Part shown: positions 32,741-42,761 of the stretch, one piece after another | How the letters are laid out: each line of letters starts with the position of its first letter | Numbering within the stretch: the first letter of the stretch is position 1 | NCBI RefSeq assembly: GCF_900187975.1 | Contig: NZ_FZPC01000038.1 | Coordinates: 1 to 54,416, forward strand | Reading direction: 5' to 3' | From: Pseudomonas delhiensis | GTDB lineage: Bacteria; Pseudomonadota; Gammaproteobacteria; Pseudomonadales; Pseudomonadaceae | Length of the DNA: 54,416 bases | The notes under the pieces: model-generated | Seen by the model: only the letters and a program-made list of their open reading frames with translations | Database searches by the model: none | Told to the model about the DNA's origin: nothing | Program-made: the position numbers and the translations under genes

Positions 32741-33637
32741 ATGAACGCCTATTCGCGCCTGCTCCTGATCTGCGACACCCACCTGCACTATTCCGCCGCC
32801 ATGGCCCGCGCCCAGGCCCTGGCCGGCTCCGCCGGCGCCAGCCTGCACATGCTGATGCCGGAGAGCCTGGCGCCGGCCCTGAACACCCTCGACCACGAGC
32901 TGCAGCAACGCGCCCGACAGGCGATCCAGGCGCACCACCAGGGCTGGCTCGACGACCAGGTGGCGTTGCTGCGCGGCCGCGGCATCGAGGCCAGCGCCGA
33001 GGCGATCTGGAGCGACGACCCGCTGCAGGAGATCCTGCGCCTGGCGCGCGAGCGCGGTTTCGACCTGCTGGTCAAGGACGTGCACTACGAAACGGCCGTC
33101 AGCCGCGCGCTGATGACGCCGCTGGACTGGCAACTGCTGCGCCAGTGCCCGGTGCCGCTGCACCTGGTGAGCCACGCCGAGCATCCGCTGCCGCGCAAGG
33201 TGGCGGCGGCGCTGGACCTGTCCCAGGACGACACCCGGGTCGACGAGCTGAACGCGCGCATCGTCGAGTCGGCCCAGCAACTGGCGCGGCAATGCGATGC
33301 CGAGCTGCACCTGCTGCAGGCCTACGACCTGAGCAGCAGCTTCCTCGCCTATGCCGTGGGGCCGGTGGCCTGGACCAGCGAGATCCAGGAACAGATGAGC
33401 GGCCGCGCCACCGAGCGCATGCAGCGCCTGGGCGAGCGCTTCGGCATCGAGCAGAAGTGCCTGCACCTGATCAAGGGCGCGGCCAACCGGGTCATCGCCG
33501 AGTTCGCCGACGACTACCGGATCGACGTCGTGGTCATGGGCACCCTCTACCACGCCGGGCTGGCGAAGATCGTCGGCAGCACCACCGAGCAGGCGCTGTA
33601 CCAGGTGCATTCCAGCATCCTCGCGATACGCCCCTGA
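32741..33637 (+). CDS. Tandem universal stress protein
   Basis: 298 residues, two Usp domains as in the 27625 gene: SRLLLICDTHLHYSAAMARAQALAGSAGASLHM at the start, FDLLVKDVHYETAVSRALMTPLDWQLLRQCPVPLHLV ending domain 1, and DVVVMGTLYHAGLAKIVGSTTEQALYQVHSSILAIRP at the C-terminus with the GSTTE motif. GGAG precedes the ATG. A perfect Anr box upstream points to strong anaerobic induction. It and the 27625 protein are paralogues within the same island. Confidence 0.88.
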   Translation: MNAYSRLLLICDTHLHYSAAMARAQALAGSAGASLHMLMPESLAPALNTLDHELQQRARQAIQAHHQGWLDDQVALLRGRGIEASAEAIWSDDPLQEILRLARERGFDLLVKDVHYETAVSRALMTPLDWQLLRQCPVPLHLVSHAEHPLPRKVAAALDLSQDDTRVDELNARIVESAQQLARQCDAELHLLQAYDLSSSFLAYAVGPVAWTSEIQEQMSGRATERMQRLGERFGIEQKCLHLIKGAANRVIAEFADDYRIDVVVMGTLYHAGLAKIVGSTTEQALYQVHSSILAIRP

Positions 33638-33713
33638 ACACCAGGCGCATGGCCGCCCCGCGTGGGCGGCCGAGCGGGCCCTGGGCGCACTGGCCGCGGG
33701 CCCGCTGGCACGC

Positions 33714-33911
33714 TCAGTCGGCCCGGCGCTGCGCCTGGCGTTTCTCGGCGTCGCGGCGTTGCGCCTCGGCCAGCACGTGGGGCGCGACGATGCGCTGCTG
33801 CAGGCGTGCCAGGTAATCCCGGGCCTGCTCCGCGCCCTGGAAGGGCACGCGGACCTTGTCCAGCTGGACGTAGCAGCGCCCGTCGCTGGTGCACAGCAAT
33901 TGGATGCGCAT
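33714..33911 (-). CDS. Hypothetical small protein (65 aa)
   Basis: The first half (MRIQLLCTSDGRCYVQLDKVRVPFQG) looks like a short beta-hairpin and the second half (AEQARDYLARLQQRIVAPHVLAEAQRRDAEKRQAQRRAD) a long charged helix. No signal peptide. GGGAGG lies six bases before the ATG. It follows the GNAT gene by 15 bases on the same strand, so it is probably the second gene of an Anr-driven pair. No family recognised. Confidence 0.65.
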   Translation of the reverse strand: MRIQLLCTSDGRCYVQLDKVRVPFQGAEQARDYLARLQQRIVAPHVLAEAQRRDAEKRQAQRRAD

Positions 33912-33926
33912 GGCTGCCTCCCCGCC

Positions 33927-34487
33927 TCAGGTCGCCGGCTGCAGTTGCAGGGTGTGGACCGTCTGCGTCGGGTCGTCCGGGTCCTGGTGGCTGCTGAAGC
34001 CGAGGAAGCGCACCAGCTCGTGCATCGGGGCGTTGGCCGCCGAATCGATCGAGTACATCTGCGTCATGCCGTTGCGCCGGGCGGTCTCGATCAGGTGACG
34101 CATCAGCGCCGCCGCCAGGCCGCGGTGCCGCCAATCGTCGGCCACCGTCACCGCGCACTCGCACTGGCCGGCGTTGGCGCCCCGGGCGTAGCGGCTGACG
34201 CCCACCTCCGCCAGCTCGCCATCCTGGTGCACCAGGGCGACGTAGGCGACGCTGTCGTGGAAGTCCACCGCCATCAACTGGTCGAGCAGCGCCGGGCTGA
34301 CCTCGCGCATGCTGCAGAGGAAGCGGAAGTGCCGCGCTTCCGGCGACAGCCGGGCGATGAAGTCCGCCTCGCGCTGGCGGTCCTCCGCGCGCAACGGCCG
34401 GATCAGCACGTGGCTGCCGTCGGGCAGGGCCTCCACCCAGTGCTCGTCGGTGGCTTGGGTGGGCTGTGAAGGCTGGGCGATGGGCAT
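33927..34487 (-). CDS. GNAT-family N-acetyltransferase
   Basis: 186 residues. GNAT core: VLIRPLRAEDRQREADFIARLSPEARHFRF, YVALVHQDGELAEVGVSRYA, the acetyl-CoA-binding stretch CAVTVADDWRHRGLAAALMRHLIETARRNGM (R-x-x-G-x-A), and FLGFSSHQDPDDPTQTVH. Similar proteins are fused to acyl-CoA synthetase-like domains in protein acetylases (Pat), but here the domain stands alone. GGAGG precedes the ATG at 34487, and an Anr box lies 75 bases upstream. Substrate unknown. Confidence 0.88.
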   Translation of the reverse strand: MPIAQPSQPTQATDEHWVEALPDGSHVLIRPLRAEDRQREADFIARLSPEARHFRFLCSMREVSPALLDQLMAVDFHDSVAYVALVHQDGELAEVGVSRYARGANAGQCECAVTVADDWRHRGLAAALMRHLIETARRNGMTQMYSIDSAANAPMHELVRFLGFSSHQDPDDPTQTVHTLQLQPAT

Positions 34488-34561
34488 GGAAACCTCCTGG
34501 CGTGGCGCCGGCATGGGAAGGAACCGCCGGGTCACTTGTACGCCGCGGGGCGAACGGAAGT

Positions 34562-34575
34562 TTGACCCCGATCAA
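34562..34575. promoter_or_regulatory. Anr/Fnr box (TTGAC-CCCG-ATCAA)
   Basis: Nine of ten consensus bases, 75 bases before the GNAT ATG on the minus strand. Confidence 0.7.
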
Positions 34576-34640
34576 ATCACACCGACGCCGCCGCCCCCGG
34601 CGGTCGAACGGTCCCCCCCTGCCCCACCTGCCGCCTGCCG

Positions 34641-34665
34641 CCTGAAGCCTGAAGCCTGAAGCCTG
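34641..34665. repeat. 7-bp tandem repeat (CCTGAAG)n
   Basis: CCTGAAG repeated three and a half times. A simple repeat of this type is prone to copy-number change. It lies 111 bases before the puuA-like gene. Confidence 0.8.
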
Positions 34666-34775
34666 CGGAAAATGGATAGAACGCCCCCCGCCCTACGGAC
34701 GAAACTAGCCCCGCGGCCAGGCAGCGGCACGCTGCCGGCGCACCCACCAGAACCCATGGACCATCCGAGGCTTGT

Positions 34776-36134
34776 ATGAGCACCCCCGCCGAGCAACTGG
34801 AGCAACGGCTGAAGCAACAGAAAATCACCGAAGTCGAATGCGTGGTCAGCGACCTGACCGGCATCGCCCGCGGCAAGATTTCCCCCACCAACAAGTTCCT
34901 CGGCGAAGGGGGCATGCGGCTCCCGGAAAGTGTGTTGCTGCAGACCGTCACCGGCGATTTCGTCGATGACGACGTCTATTACGACCTGCTGGACGAAGCC
35001 GACATCGACATGGTCTGCAAACCCGACCCGAACGCCATCTTCCTGGTGCCCTGGGCGCTGGAACCGACCGCGATGGTCATCCACGACACCTTCGACAAGT
35101 ACGGCAACCCCATCGAGCTGTCGCCGCGCAACGTGCTCAAGCGCGTCCTCGGGCTCTATGCGGACAAGGGCTGGAGCCCGGTGGTGGCGCCGGAGATGGA
35201 GTTCTACCTGACCAAGCGCAGCAGCGACCCGGACTTCCCCCTGGAGGCCCCGGTAGGCCGCTCGGGCCGCGCCGAGAGCGGCCGGCAGAGCTTCTCCATC
35301 GACGCCGCCAACGAATTCGACCCGCTGTTCGAGGACGTCTACGACTGGTGCGAGCTGCAGGGCCTGGACCTGGACACGCTGATCCACGAGGACGGCCCGG
35401 CGCAGATGGAGATCAACTTCCGCCACGGCGACGCGCTGAGCCTGGCCGACCAGATCACCGTGTTCAAGCGCACCATGCGCGAGGCCGCGCTCAAGCACGA
35501 CGTGAGCGCCACCTTCATGGCCAAGCCGATCACCGACGAGCCGGGCAGCGCCATGCACATCCACCAGAGCGTGCTGGACATCGCCACCGGCAGGAACATC
35601 TTCGCCAACGAGGACGGCTCCATGAGCGAGCTGTTCCGGCACTTCATCGGCGGCCTGCAGAAGTACATCCCCAAGGTGCTGCCGATGTTCGCGCCGAACG
35701 TGAACTCCTTCCGCCGCTTCCTGCCGGACACCTCCGCGCCGGTGAACGTCGAGTGGGGCGAAGAGAACCGCACCGTGGGCCTGCGCGTGCCGGCCGCCCC
35801 GCCCGCGGCCATGCGCGTGGAGAACCGCCTGCCCGGCGCCGATGCCAACCCCTACCTGGCGCTGGCCGCCAGCCTGCTCTGCGGCTACCTGGGCATGCTC
35901 GAGCGGCTCGAGCCCAGCGCCCCGGTGCAGGGGCGCGCCTACGAGCGCCGCAACCTGCGCCTGCCGATCACCATCGAGGACGCCCTGGCGCAGATGGAAG
36001 ACTGCGAGGTGCTCGGCGAATACCTGGGCCGCAAGTTCGTCCAGGGCTACGTCGCGGTGAAACGCACCGAGCACGAGAACTACAAGCGCGTGATCAGCTC
36101 CTGGGAGCGCGAGTTCCTGCTGCTGAGCGTCTGA
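34776..36134 (+). CDS. puuA: Gamma-glutamylputrescine synthetase (glutamine synthetase family)
   Basis: 452 residues, glutamine synthetase fold. VAPEMEFYL (ATP/metal Glu), GPAQMEINFRHGDALSLADQ, the SAMHIHQSV catalytic loop, and the NRTVGLRVP and ENRLPGADANPYLALAA segments are all present. The group ligates glutamate to putrescine or another polyamine, first step of the gamma-glutamyl pathway. In Pseudomonas several paralogues (PauA/SpuI) exist with different amine preference, so the exact polyamine is not fixed. The next genes are a PotF-like binding protein and PuuB, supporting the assignment. Confidence 0.88.
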   Translation: MSTPAEQLEQRLKQQKITEVECVVSDLTGIARGKISPTNKFLGEGGMRLPESVLLQTVTGDFVDDDVYYDLLDEADIDMVCKPDPNAIFLVPWALEPTAMVIHDTFDKYGNPIELSPRNVLKRVLGLYADKGWSPVVAPEMEFYLTKRSSDPDFPLEAPVGRSGRAESGRQSFSIDAANEFDPLFEDVYDWCELQGLDLDTLIHEDGPAQMEINFRHGDALSLADQITVFKRTMREAALKHDVSATFMAKPITDEPGSAMHIHQSVLDIATGRNIFANEDGSMSELFRHFIGGLQKYIPKVLPMFAPNVNSFRRFLPDTSAPVNVEWGEENRTVGLRVPAAPPAAMRVENRLPGADANPYLALAASLLCGYLGMLERLEPSAPVQGRAYERRNLRLPITIEDALAQMEDCEVLGEYLGRKFVQGYVAVKRTEHENYKRVISSWEREFLLLSV

Positions 36135-37262
<1,128 letters not shown>

Positions 37263-37276
37263 AGCGAGAGCGAGCC

Positions 37277-38572
37277 ATGCGCCACACCGACGAGCAGGTC
37301 GCGTCCTACTATGCCGCGACCGCCCGGGACAAACAGCCGTACCCCTCGCTGGAAGGGGACGTCCGCGCGGACGTCTGCGTCGTCGGCGGCGGGCTCACCG
37401 GCGTCAACACCGCCCTGGAGCTGGCCCAGCGCGGCCACTCCGTGGTGCTGCTGGAGGCCCGGCGCATCGGCTGGGGCGCCAGCGGGCGCAACGGCGGCCA
37501 GCTGATCCGCGGCATCGGCCACGACGTCAGCGGCTTCGCCAGGTACGTCGGTGATGAAGGGGTGCGCTACCTGGAGCGGGCCGGGATCGACTCGGTGGCC
37601 CTGGTCGCCGAGCGCATCCGCGACCTGAACATCGAATGCGACCTGCGCTGGGGCTTCTGCGAGCTGGCCAACACCCCGGCCCAGTTCGCCGCCATGGCCG
37701 AGGAGCAGCAAGCCCTGAACGCGTCCGGCTACCCGCACCAGACCCGCCTCGTCGAGGCGAGCCGCATCCACGAGGTGGTGGCCAGCGACCAGTACGCCGG
37801 CGGCCTGGTGGACATGGGCTCGGGGCACCTGCACCCGCTGGACCTGGTGCGCGCCGAGGCCCGCGCGGCAGCCGCCCTCGGCGCCAGGGTCTTCGAGCGC
37901 AGCCCCGCCCTGCGCATCGAGCATGGCAGGCAGGTGGTGGTGCACTGCGCACAAGGCCGGGTGCTGGCCGACAACCTGGTGCTCGGCTGCAATGCGCACC
38001 TCGACGACCTGGAACCGCGTCTGACCGGCAAGGTGCTGCCCGCCGGCAGCTACGTGGTGGCCAGCGAGCCGCTGCCCGAGGCGCTGGCGGCGCAGCTGAT
38101 CCCGCAGAACATGGCGCTGTGCGACCAGAAGGTGGGGCTGGACTACTACCGCCTGACGGCCGACCGCCGCCTGCTGTTCGGCGGCGCCTGCCACTATTCC
38201 GGGCGCGACCCGAAGGACATCGGCGCCTACATGCGGCCGAAGGTGCTCAAGGTGTTCCCGCAGCTGGCGGACGTGAGGCTCGACTACCAGTGGGGCGGCA
38301 TGATCGGCATCACCGCCAACCGCTTCCCCCAGGTCGGGCGGCTCAAGGCACAGCCGAACGTGTTCTTCGCCCAGGGCTACTCCGGCCACGGGCTGAACGT
38401 CACGCACTGGTCGGCGAAGCTGCTGGCGGAAGCCATCCACACCGGCCACAGCCAGGGCCTGGACCTGTTCAGCGCGGTGCCGCACCTGACCTTCCCCGGC
38501 GGCCAGCTGCTGCGCTCGCCGCTGCTGGCCCTGGGCATGGCCTGGTACCGGCTGCGCGAGATGCTGGGCTGA
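37277..38572 (+). CDS. puuB: Gamma-glutamylputrescine oxidase (FAD-dependent)
   Basis: 431 residues, near the 426 of E. coli PuuB. FAD-binding DAO fold: VCVVGGGLTGVNTALELAQRGHSVVLLEARRIGWGASGRNGGQ (dinucleotide motif then the covalently-spaced GASGRNGGQ), central strand WGGMIGITANRFPQVGRL, and GYSGHGLNVTHWSAKLLAEAI near the end. It oxidises gamma-glutamylputrescine to the aldehyde with H2O2 release. An ATG at 37259 overlapping the upstream stop is an alternative start; 37277 fits the family N-terminus (SYYAA). Last gene of the operon, followed by a long hairpin. Confidence 0.88.
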   Translation: MRHTDEQVASYYAATARDKQPYPSLEGDVRADVCVVGGGLTGVNTALELAQRGHSVVLLEARRIGWGASGRNGGQLIRGIGHDVSGFARYVGDEGVRYLERAGIDSVALVAERIRDLNIECDLRWGFCELANTPAQFAAMAEEQQALNASGYPHQTRLVEASRIHEVVASDQYAGGLVDMGSGHLHPLDLVRAEARAAAALGARVFERSPALRIEHGRQVVVHCAQGRVLADNLVLGCNAHLDDLEPRLTGKVLPAGSYVVASEPLPEALAAQLIPQNMALCDQKVGLDYYRLTADRRLLFGGACHYSGRDPKDIGAYMRPKVLKVFPQLADVRLDYQWGGMIGITANRFPQVGRLKAQPNVFFAQGYSGHGLNVTHWSAKLLAEAIHTGHSQGLDLFSAVPHLTFPGGQLLRSPLLALGMAWYRLREMLG

Positions 38573-38590
38573 GGACGCGCCGAAATGCTC

Positions 38591-38631
38591 TTCGTAGGAT
38601 GGGTTGAGCGAAGCGATACCCATCCTACGAA
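38591..38631. terminator. 14-bp stem hairpin, repeat-type terminator
   Basis: TTCGTAGGATGGGT (38591-38604) pairs perfectly with ACCCATCCTACGAA (38618-38631). A repeat of this type is common after Pseudomonas genes; it likely ends the polyamine operon. Confidence 0.65.
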
Positions 38632-38671
38632 AAGCGCCCCGGCGCGGTGGGCAAGACAGCTGCTCCATGCT

Positions 38672-38706
38672 CCGTAGGGCGCATAACCGTTCGCGGTTAT
38701 CCGCCG
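38672..38706. repeat. GTAGGGCGCATAACCG-family repeat
   Basis: Palindromic copy GTAGGGCGCATAACCG ... CGGTTATCCGCCG, same family as the one listed at 5866. Confidence 0.75.
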
Positions 38707-38740
38707 CAGGCCGAAACGCCGATACCCAGGGTTAACGGTA

Positions 38741-39622
38741 CTAAGGCCGTGCCCCCTGCCGGACAGTGGCCCTGGGGTACTCGCCGAACAGCGCGTGGTA
38801 GGACTGGGAGAAGCGCCCCAGGTGCCAGAACGACCACTTCATGGCCACCTCGGCGACGCTCACGCCCGACTCGGCGGCGCCCAGCAGGTCGCGGCGGGCG
38901 GCGTTCAGGCGGCGGTTGCGCAGCCAGACGATGGGCGGCATGCCGGCGTAGCGCAGGAAGGATTGCTGCAGGGTGCGCGGCGAGACGCCCGCCTTCGCGG
39001 CCAGCTCGGCCATCGCGAAGTTCTCCTCGGGGCAGTCGTTCACCAGGTCCCGGACGCGCTGCACCACGCGCTTGGCCTGGACGATGGAGCGCGCGCGGTG
39101 CTCGTCGCCGGCCGGCGCCTCGCAGAGCAGGGAGAAGCAGTTGGCGACTATGGACTGCGCCACGCCGGGGGCGTCCACCGGCTGCGCCCCGGCGCCCGCG
39201 CCGGTGAGCATGCTGCTCAGCGAAGCCGCCAGCGCGCGGCAGCCGTCGGAGCGCAGGGGCGTCAGCACCAGGTCGGCGAAGTCGTCAAGCGCCTGGTCCC
39301 ACTGCCCCGCCTGCTTGATCACCACCGCCACCTCGCGGTAGTTCTCCGGCGTGACCCAGGCGTTGCGCGTCTCGCCATCGAGCAGGTAGAGGCTGTTCTC
39401 CGACATGTCGAAGCTGAACACCAGCGCGCCGGGCGGCGCATGGAACTCCTGCTCCACGCGCAGGTTCATCTGCTCCTCGTAGAGCTCGATGCCCTCGACC
39501 TCGGCATGCAGGATGCGCCCGGCGAACCGCCCGGCGGACATCTGCGTGTACTGCTGCTCCCAACCCGGAATGGCTATCCGCTGCTGATCGACTTCCTGCG
39601 CTTCGACAACCCTGATCACCAT
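38741..39622 (-). CDS. AraC-family transcriptional regulator
   Basis: 293 residues. The C-terminal AraC/XylS helix-turn-helix pair is clear (FAMAELAAKAGVSPRTLQQSFLRYAGMPPIVWLRNRRLNAARRDLL and GVSVAEVAMKWSFWHLGRFSQSYHALFGEYPRATVR, residues about 200-290). The N-terminal domain (residues 1-170) resembles EutR-like and related amine-responsive regulators (QMSAGRFAGRILHAEVEGIELYEEQ). It ends near the polyamine operon on the opposite strand, so an amine ligand is possible. The start codon context is weak (no good Shine-Dalgarno), so the N-terminus is less certain. Confidence 0.85.
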   Translation of the reverse strand: MVIRVVEAQEVDQQRIAIPGWEQQYTQMSAGRFAGRILHAEVEGIELYEEQMNLRVEQEFHAPPGALVFSFDMSENSLYLLDGETRNAWVTPENYREVAVVIKQAGQWDQALDDFADLVLTPLRSDGCRALAASLSSMLTGAGAGAQPVDAPGVAQSIVANCFSLLCEAPAGDEHRARSIVQAKRVVQRVRDLVNDCPEENFAMAELAAKAGVSPRTLQQSFLRYAGMPPIVWLRNRRLNAARRDLLGAAESGVSVAEVAMKWSFWHLGRFSQSYHALFGEYPRATVRQGARP

Positions 39623-39737
39623 ACCCGGAGCCTGTGTTCTTCTTAGGCCGCGAAGGCTACCAATGGCCGCGAACGCGACGCAAGCGGCAACCCCGGCCGG
39701 CGGCCCGGGATGGCTTCCCTGCGGGTCCGCCGACGCC

Positions 39738-40934
39738 TCAGGGTTGCCGGGGCGCCGCCGGCAGCGCCGCGCCCAGGCGGTAGAACACCCCGCCGGCGAC
39801 GACGAAGGCGCCCAGCATCACGAACATCCAGTGCGCCGGCAGGCTCGCCAGCACCCAGCCGCAGAGCACCGGCCCCAGGGCGCCGCCGAGGTTGGAGAGG
39901 TTCTGCGCGCCGTAGTACATGCCGCGCAGCCGCAGCGGGGCGATGCGGTCGATGAACATGTATTCGGCGGGGAACACGATGATCTCGCCCAGGGTGAACA
40001 CAGCCATCGCCAGCACCCAGTGCAGCACGCTGGTGGACAGCGCGAAGCCGATCACCCCGGCCAGGAACAGCGCCAGCCCGGCCAGCAGCCAGGTCTCCAG
40101 GCGGCGCTCGTCGATGCGCCGGCCCAGCGGATATTGCAGGGCGATCACCACCAGGGCGTTGACCGCCACCACGCTGCTGATGACCTCGTAGGCCGCCTCG
40201 GCGCTGCGGGTGGTGACCAGGTACTGCGAGAGGTAGGCGGTGAACTGGCCGAACACCACCGCGCTGAGCACGCCGCCGAGGGTGAAGCAGACCAGGCGCC
40301 GGTCATCCAGCAGCACGCGGCCCAGGGCGAGGAAGGCCACCGGCGCCTGCCCGGTCGGGGCCGGGCGCTGGCTGCGCTCGCCATGGACCAGGTAGAGCAG
40401 CAGGAAGCCGCCGCCGAGCAGCGCGGAGACCACGAACGGCAGCTTCGGCGCCCAGTGGGCCAGCCCGGCGCCGAGGAAGGGGCCGACGGCATAGCCGATG
40501 TTGATGAAGGTGTAGCGGATGGAAAAGGCGCGGCCCTGTTCCTGCGCCGGCAGCAGGCGGCCGAAGCTCGCCTTCACCACCACGTCCACCGCCGAGTAGG
40601 CGAAGTTGAAGGCCACCAGGAAGCCGAAGAACAGCCAGAGGTCGGCGGCCAGGCACATGCCGACGAAGCCGGCGATGAAACACGCGGTATAGCCCAGGAT
40701 GAGCCCGCGGCTGGAGAGGCGGTCGGTCAGGTAGCCGCCGTACAGGCTCAGCACGGAGCCGGCGATCAGCGCGCCGCCGACGATGACGCCGATGCGGGCG
40801 ATCGGCAGGCCGAAGGTCGAGGACAGGTAGACCACCAGGAACGGCAGGCTGATGGCCCGCCCCAGGGTCAGGACGAAGGTGGCGCAGAACAGCAGGTTCA
40901 CCGACCGCGGGTAACGCTTGAGTGCAGCGAGCAT
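39738..40934 (-). CDS. MFS transporter, MdtH-like
   Basis: 398 residues, about twelve membrane helices. It begins LLFCATFVLTLGRAISLPFLVVYLSSTFGLP, and the loop after helix 2 has GGYLTDRLSSRGLILG, the motif A of drug:proton antiporters (GxLaDrxGrrxxl). PSL-type GQPLGRRIDERRLE comes later. MdtH/YceL-like proteins export drugs or metabolites. No ribosome site better than ACAGGG is seen. Same strand as the AraC gene but separated by 115 bases, so probably independent. Substrate unknown. Confidence 0.85.
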   Translation of the reverse strand: MLAALKRYPRSVNLLFCATFVLTLGRAISLPFLVVYLSSTFGLPIARIGVIVGGALIAGSVLSLYGGYLTDRLSSRGLILGYTACFIAGFVGMCLAADLWLFFGFLVAFNFAYSAVDVVVKASFGRLLPAQEQGRAFSIRYTFINIGYAVGPFLGAGLAHWAPKLPFVVSALLGGGFLLLYLVHGERSQRPAPTGQAPVAFLALGRVLLDDRRLVCFTLGGVLSAVVFGQFTAYLSQYLVTTRSAEAAYEVISSVVAVNALVVIALQYPLGRRIDERRLETWLLAGLALFLAGVIGFALSTSVLHWVLAMAVFTLGEIIVFPAEYMFIDRIAPLRLRGMYYGAQNLSNLGGALGPVLCGWVLASLPAHWMFVMLGAFVVAGGVFYRLGAALPAAPRQP

Positions 40935-41030
40935 CCCTGTTCACTCGGCTGGGGAGGACAACCGCCTCAGCCTAGCACAGGGCGCCGGCGCCCCGTGCGT
41001 TCGGCCCGGCTCGGCGCCGGGCCGTGTGGC

Positions 41031-41459
41031 TCAGGCCTTGGTTGCCGCCAGGTAGGCGCCCAGGCGCCGGCCCATTTCCTCGCCGAGGGCCTGCAGGCCG
41101 CTCATGGGGCGGACCATGACTTCGAACTCGACGATGCGGCCCTGCTCGTCGAAGCGGATCATGTCGATGCCCTTGAGTTCGCGGCCGTTGACCTTGGCGC
41201 TGAACTCCAGCACCACGCTCAGGCCGTCGGCGGTGGCCAGCTCGCGGTGGTAGGTGAAGTCGGCGAAGACCTGCAGCACGGTGTTGAGGATGGTCGCCGC
41301 CACCTTCGCCCCCGGGTAGGGCGTGTGGGCCATGGGCGAGCGGAACACCACGTCCTCGGCCAGTAGCTCGGGCAGCGCGCCGAGGTCGCGCCGCTCGATC
41401 ATGCGGTGCCAGTGCTGGAGGGAAGCGGCAGCCTGGGGGTGCAGTTGCAATTCGCTCAT
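41031..41459 (-). CDS. SnoaL/NTF2-like protein
   Basis: 142 residues with the NTF2-like fold: SLQHWHRMIERRDLGALPELLAEDVVFRSPMAHTPYPGAKVAATILNTVLQVF, VVLEFSAKVNGRELKGIDMIRFDEQGRIVEFEVMVRPMSGLQAL. The family holds small polyketide cyclases, isomerases and binding proteins; no catalytic motif fixes the activity here. Two adjacent ATGs (41462 and 41459) share a GAGGAA site; I use the second. Isolated gene between MFS and GNAT genes. Confidence 0.8.
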   Translation of the reverse strand: MSELQLHPQAAASLQHWHRMIERRDLGALPELLAEDVVFRSPMAHTPYPGAKVAATILNTVLQVFADFTYHRELATADGLSVVLEFSAKVNGRELKGIDMIRFDEQGRIVEFEVMVRPMSGLQALGEEMGRRLGAYLAATKA

Positions 41460-41595
41460 CATCGGTTCCTCTGTCTTCTTGTAGTGGAGAACCATCCGGC
41501 AGCGCCGGACGCCGTGGTCAGAGGAACCATAAGACCGGCCCCGGCGCGGCTCAATGATCGGAAATGACAGACCTATGACCCGGGCGCACAGCGCC

Positions 41596-42099
41596 TCAGT
41601 GGGTGACCGGCGTCACCAGGTAGCTCAGCAGCTGCTCGTCGTCGACCGGTTCGATGGGCCGCGCCGGCCGTGGCAGTTCGGCCAGCACCGCCTGCCAGAA
41701 GGCCCGGGCCGTTTCGTCCTGGCGGTAGAAGTGCACCAGCCAGGCGCCCTCCCCGCGGGTCAGCACCTGGGTCGCCACGGCGCGGCCGATGCCCTGGTGG
41801 CGGTACTTCTTCAGGATGAACAGGTCGGCCAGCTCCAGGGCGTCGATGCCCGGCAGTTCGCTGCGCTCGATGAGCACGAAGCCGGCGATGAAGCCGTCGA
41901 CCAGCACCAGCTCGGCGCTCCACTGCGGCGCCTGCCAGTAGCGCGCCAGGTGTTCCTCGTGGATGTAGAAGCGGCCGTCGGCCTCGACGTCCTCCTGCTC
42001 CCAGTCCGAGGACTCGTAGGCATAGAACTGGTAGAGGTTGCGGACCAGCTCGCTGTGTTCGGGGCCGGTACGCACCAGCTCGACGGTGGCGGTGCTCAT
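41596..42099 (-). CDS. GNAT-family N-acetyltransferase
   Basis: 167 residues. ELVRNLYQFYAYESSDW at the start; VDGFIAGFVLIERSELPG, ALELADLFILKKYRHQGIGRAVATQVL (acetyl-CoA motif R/Q-x-x-G-x-G/A) and WLVHFYRQDETARAFWQAVL follow the normal order of GNAT motifs A-D-B. Ends LLSYLVTPVTH. No clear ribosome site. Opposite orientation to the next GNAT gene, sharing the 155-base upstream gap. Substrate unknown. Confidence 0.88.
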   Translation of the reverse strand: MSTATVELVRTGPEHSELVRNLYQFYAYESSDWEQEDVEADGRFYIHEEHLARYWQAPQWSAELVLVDGFIAGFVLIERSELPGIDALELADLFILKKYRHQGIGRAVATQVLTRGEGAWLVHFYRQDETARAFWQAVLAELPRPARPIEPVDDEQLLSYLVTPVTH

Positions 42100-42254
42100 G
42101 GGCGGTGCTCGCGGATGGCGGTCATGGGAAAGCTCGGTATGGGGCGGCGGGCGCGCATTCTTCCCCAAAGCGCGCGCCGGTGCCAGCGCAAGGCACCGGA
42201 CACGGGCCCCGCTTCCCCTCTAGACTAGGCGTTTTCCATCCGCCAGGAGGCGCC

Positions 42255-42689
42255 ATGTCGCAAGCCAGCTACCAGTTCACCCCGGGCGCCGATCCCCAGG
42301 CCCGGGCCGTCGTGGAGGAAGGCCTGCGCGCCTACAACGTCGAGCAGATGGGCGAGGCCTACGGCTACGAGGGCTTCGAGCTGTACGCCCGCGACGCCGG
42401 GGGCCGGGTGGTGGGCGGGATGTTCGGGCATTCGGGGATGGGGTGGTTGTACGTGGACTACCTGTGGCTGGATGCGAGGCAGCGCGGTGCCGGGCTGGGT
42501 GCGCAGTTGCTGGCGCTGGCCGAGGAGCAAGCGCGGCGTCGCGGCTGCGTGGGGGTGTTCCTCTATACCTACAGCTTCCAGGCGCCGGAGTTCTATCGGA
42601 AGCAGGGGTTCGAGCCGATGGGGGTGCTGGAGGATTGCCCGCCGGGGCATCAGCGGTTTTATTTGAAGAAGCGGTTGGCAGAGACGTAG
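42255..42689 (+). CDS. GNAT-family N-acetyltransferase
   Basis: 144 residues. VVEEGLRAYNVEQMGEAYGYEGFELYARDAGGRVVGGMFG, then WLYVDYLWLDARQRGAGLGAQLLALAEEQARRRGCVGVFLYTYSFQAPEFYRKQGFEPMGVL, with the acetyl-CoA motif RGAGLGAQLL and the C-terminal APEFYRKxGF typical of this family. GGAGG precedes the ATG. Divergent from the other GNAT gene, but the two proteins are not close. Confidence 0.88.
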   Translation: MSQASYQFTPGADPQARAVVEEGLRAYNVEQMGEAYGYEGFELYARDAGGRVVGGMFGHSGMGWLYVDYLWLDARQRGAGLGAQLLALAEEQARRRGCVGVFLYTYSFQAPEFYRKQGFEPMGVLEDCPPGHQRFYLKKRLAET

Positions 42690-42761
42690 AACGGGGGCGG
42701 AGCGATAACCATCTCCGGGGTGGTGCTCGTCCGGAGTTCTGGTGTGTTGGTTCGAGGCCGC

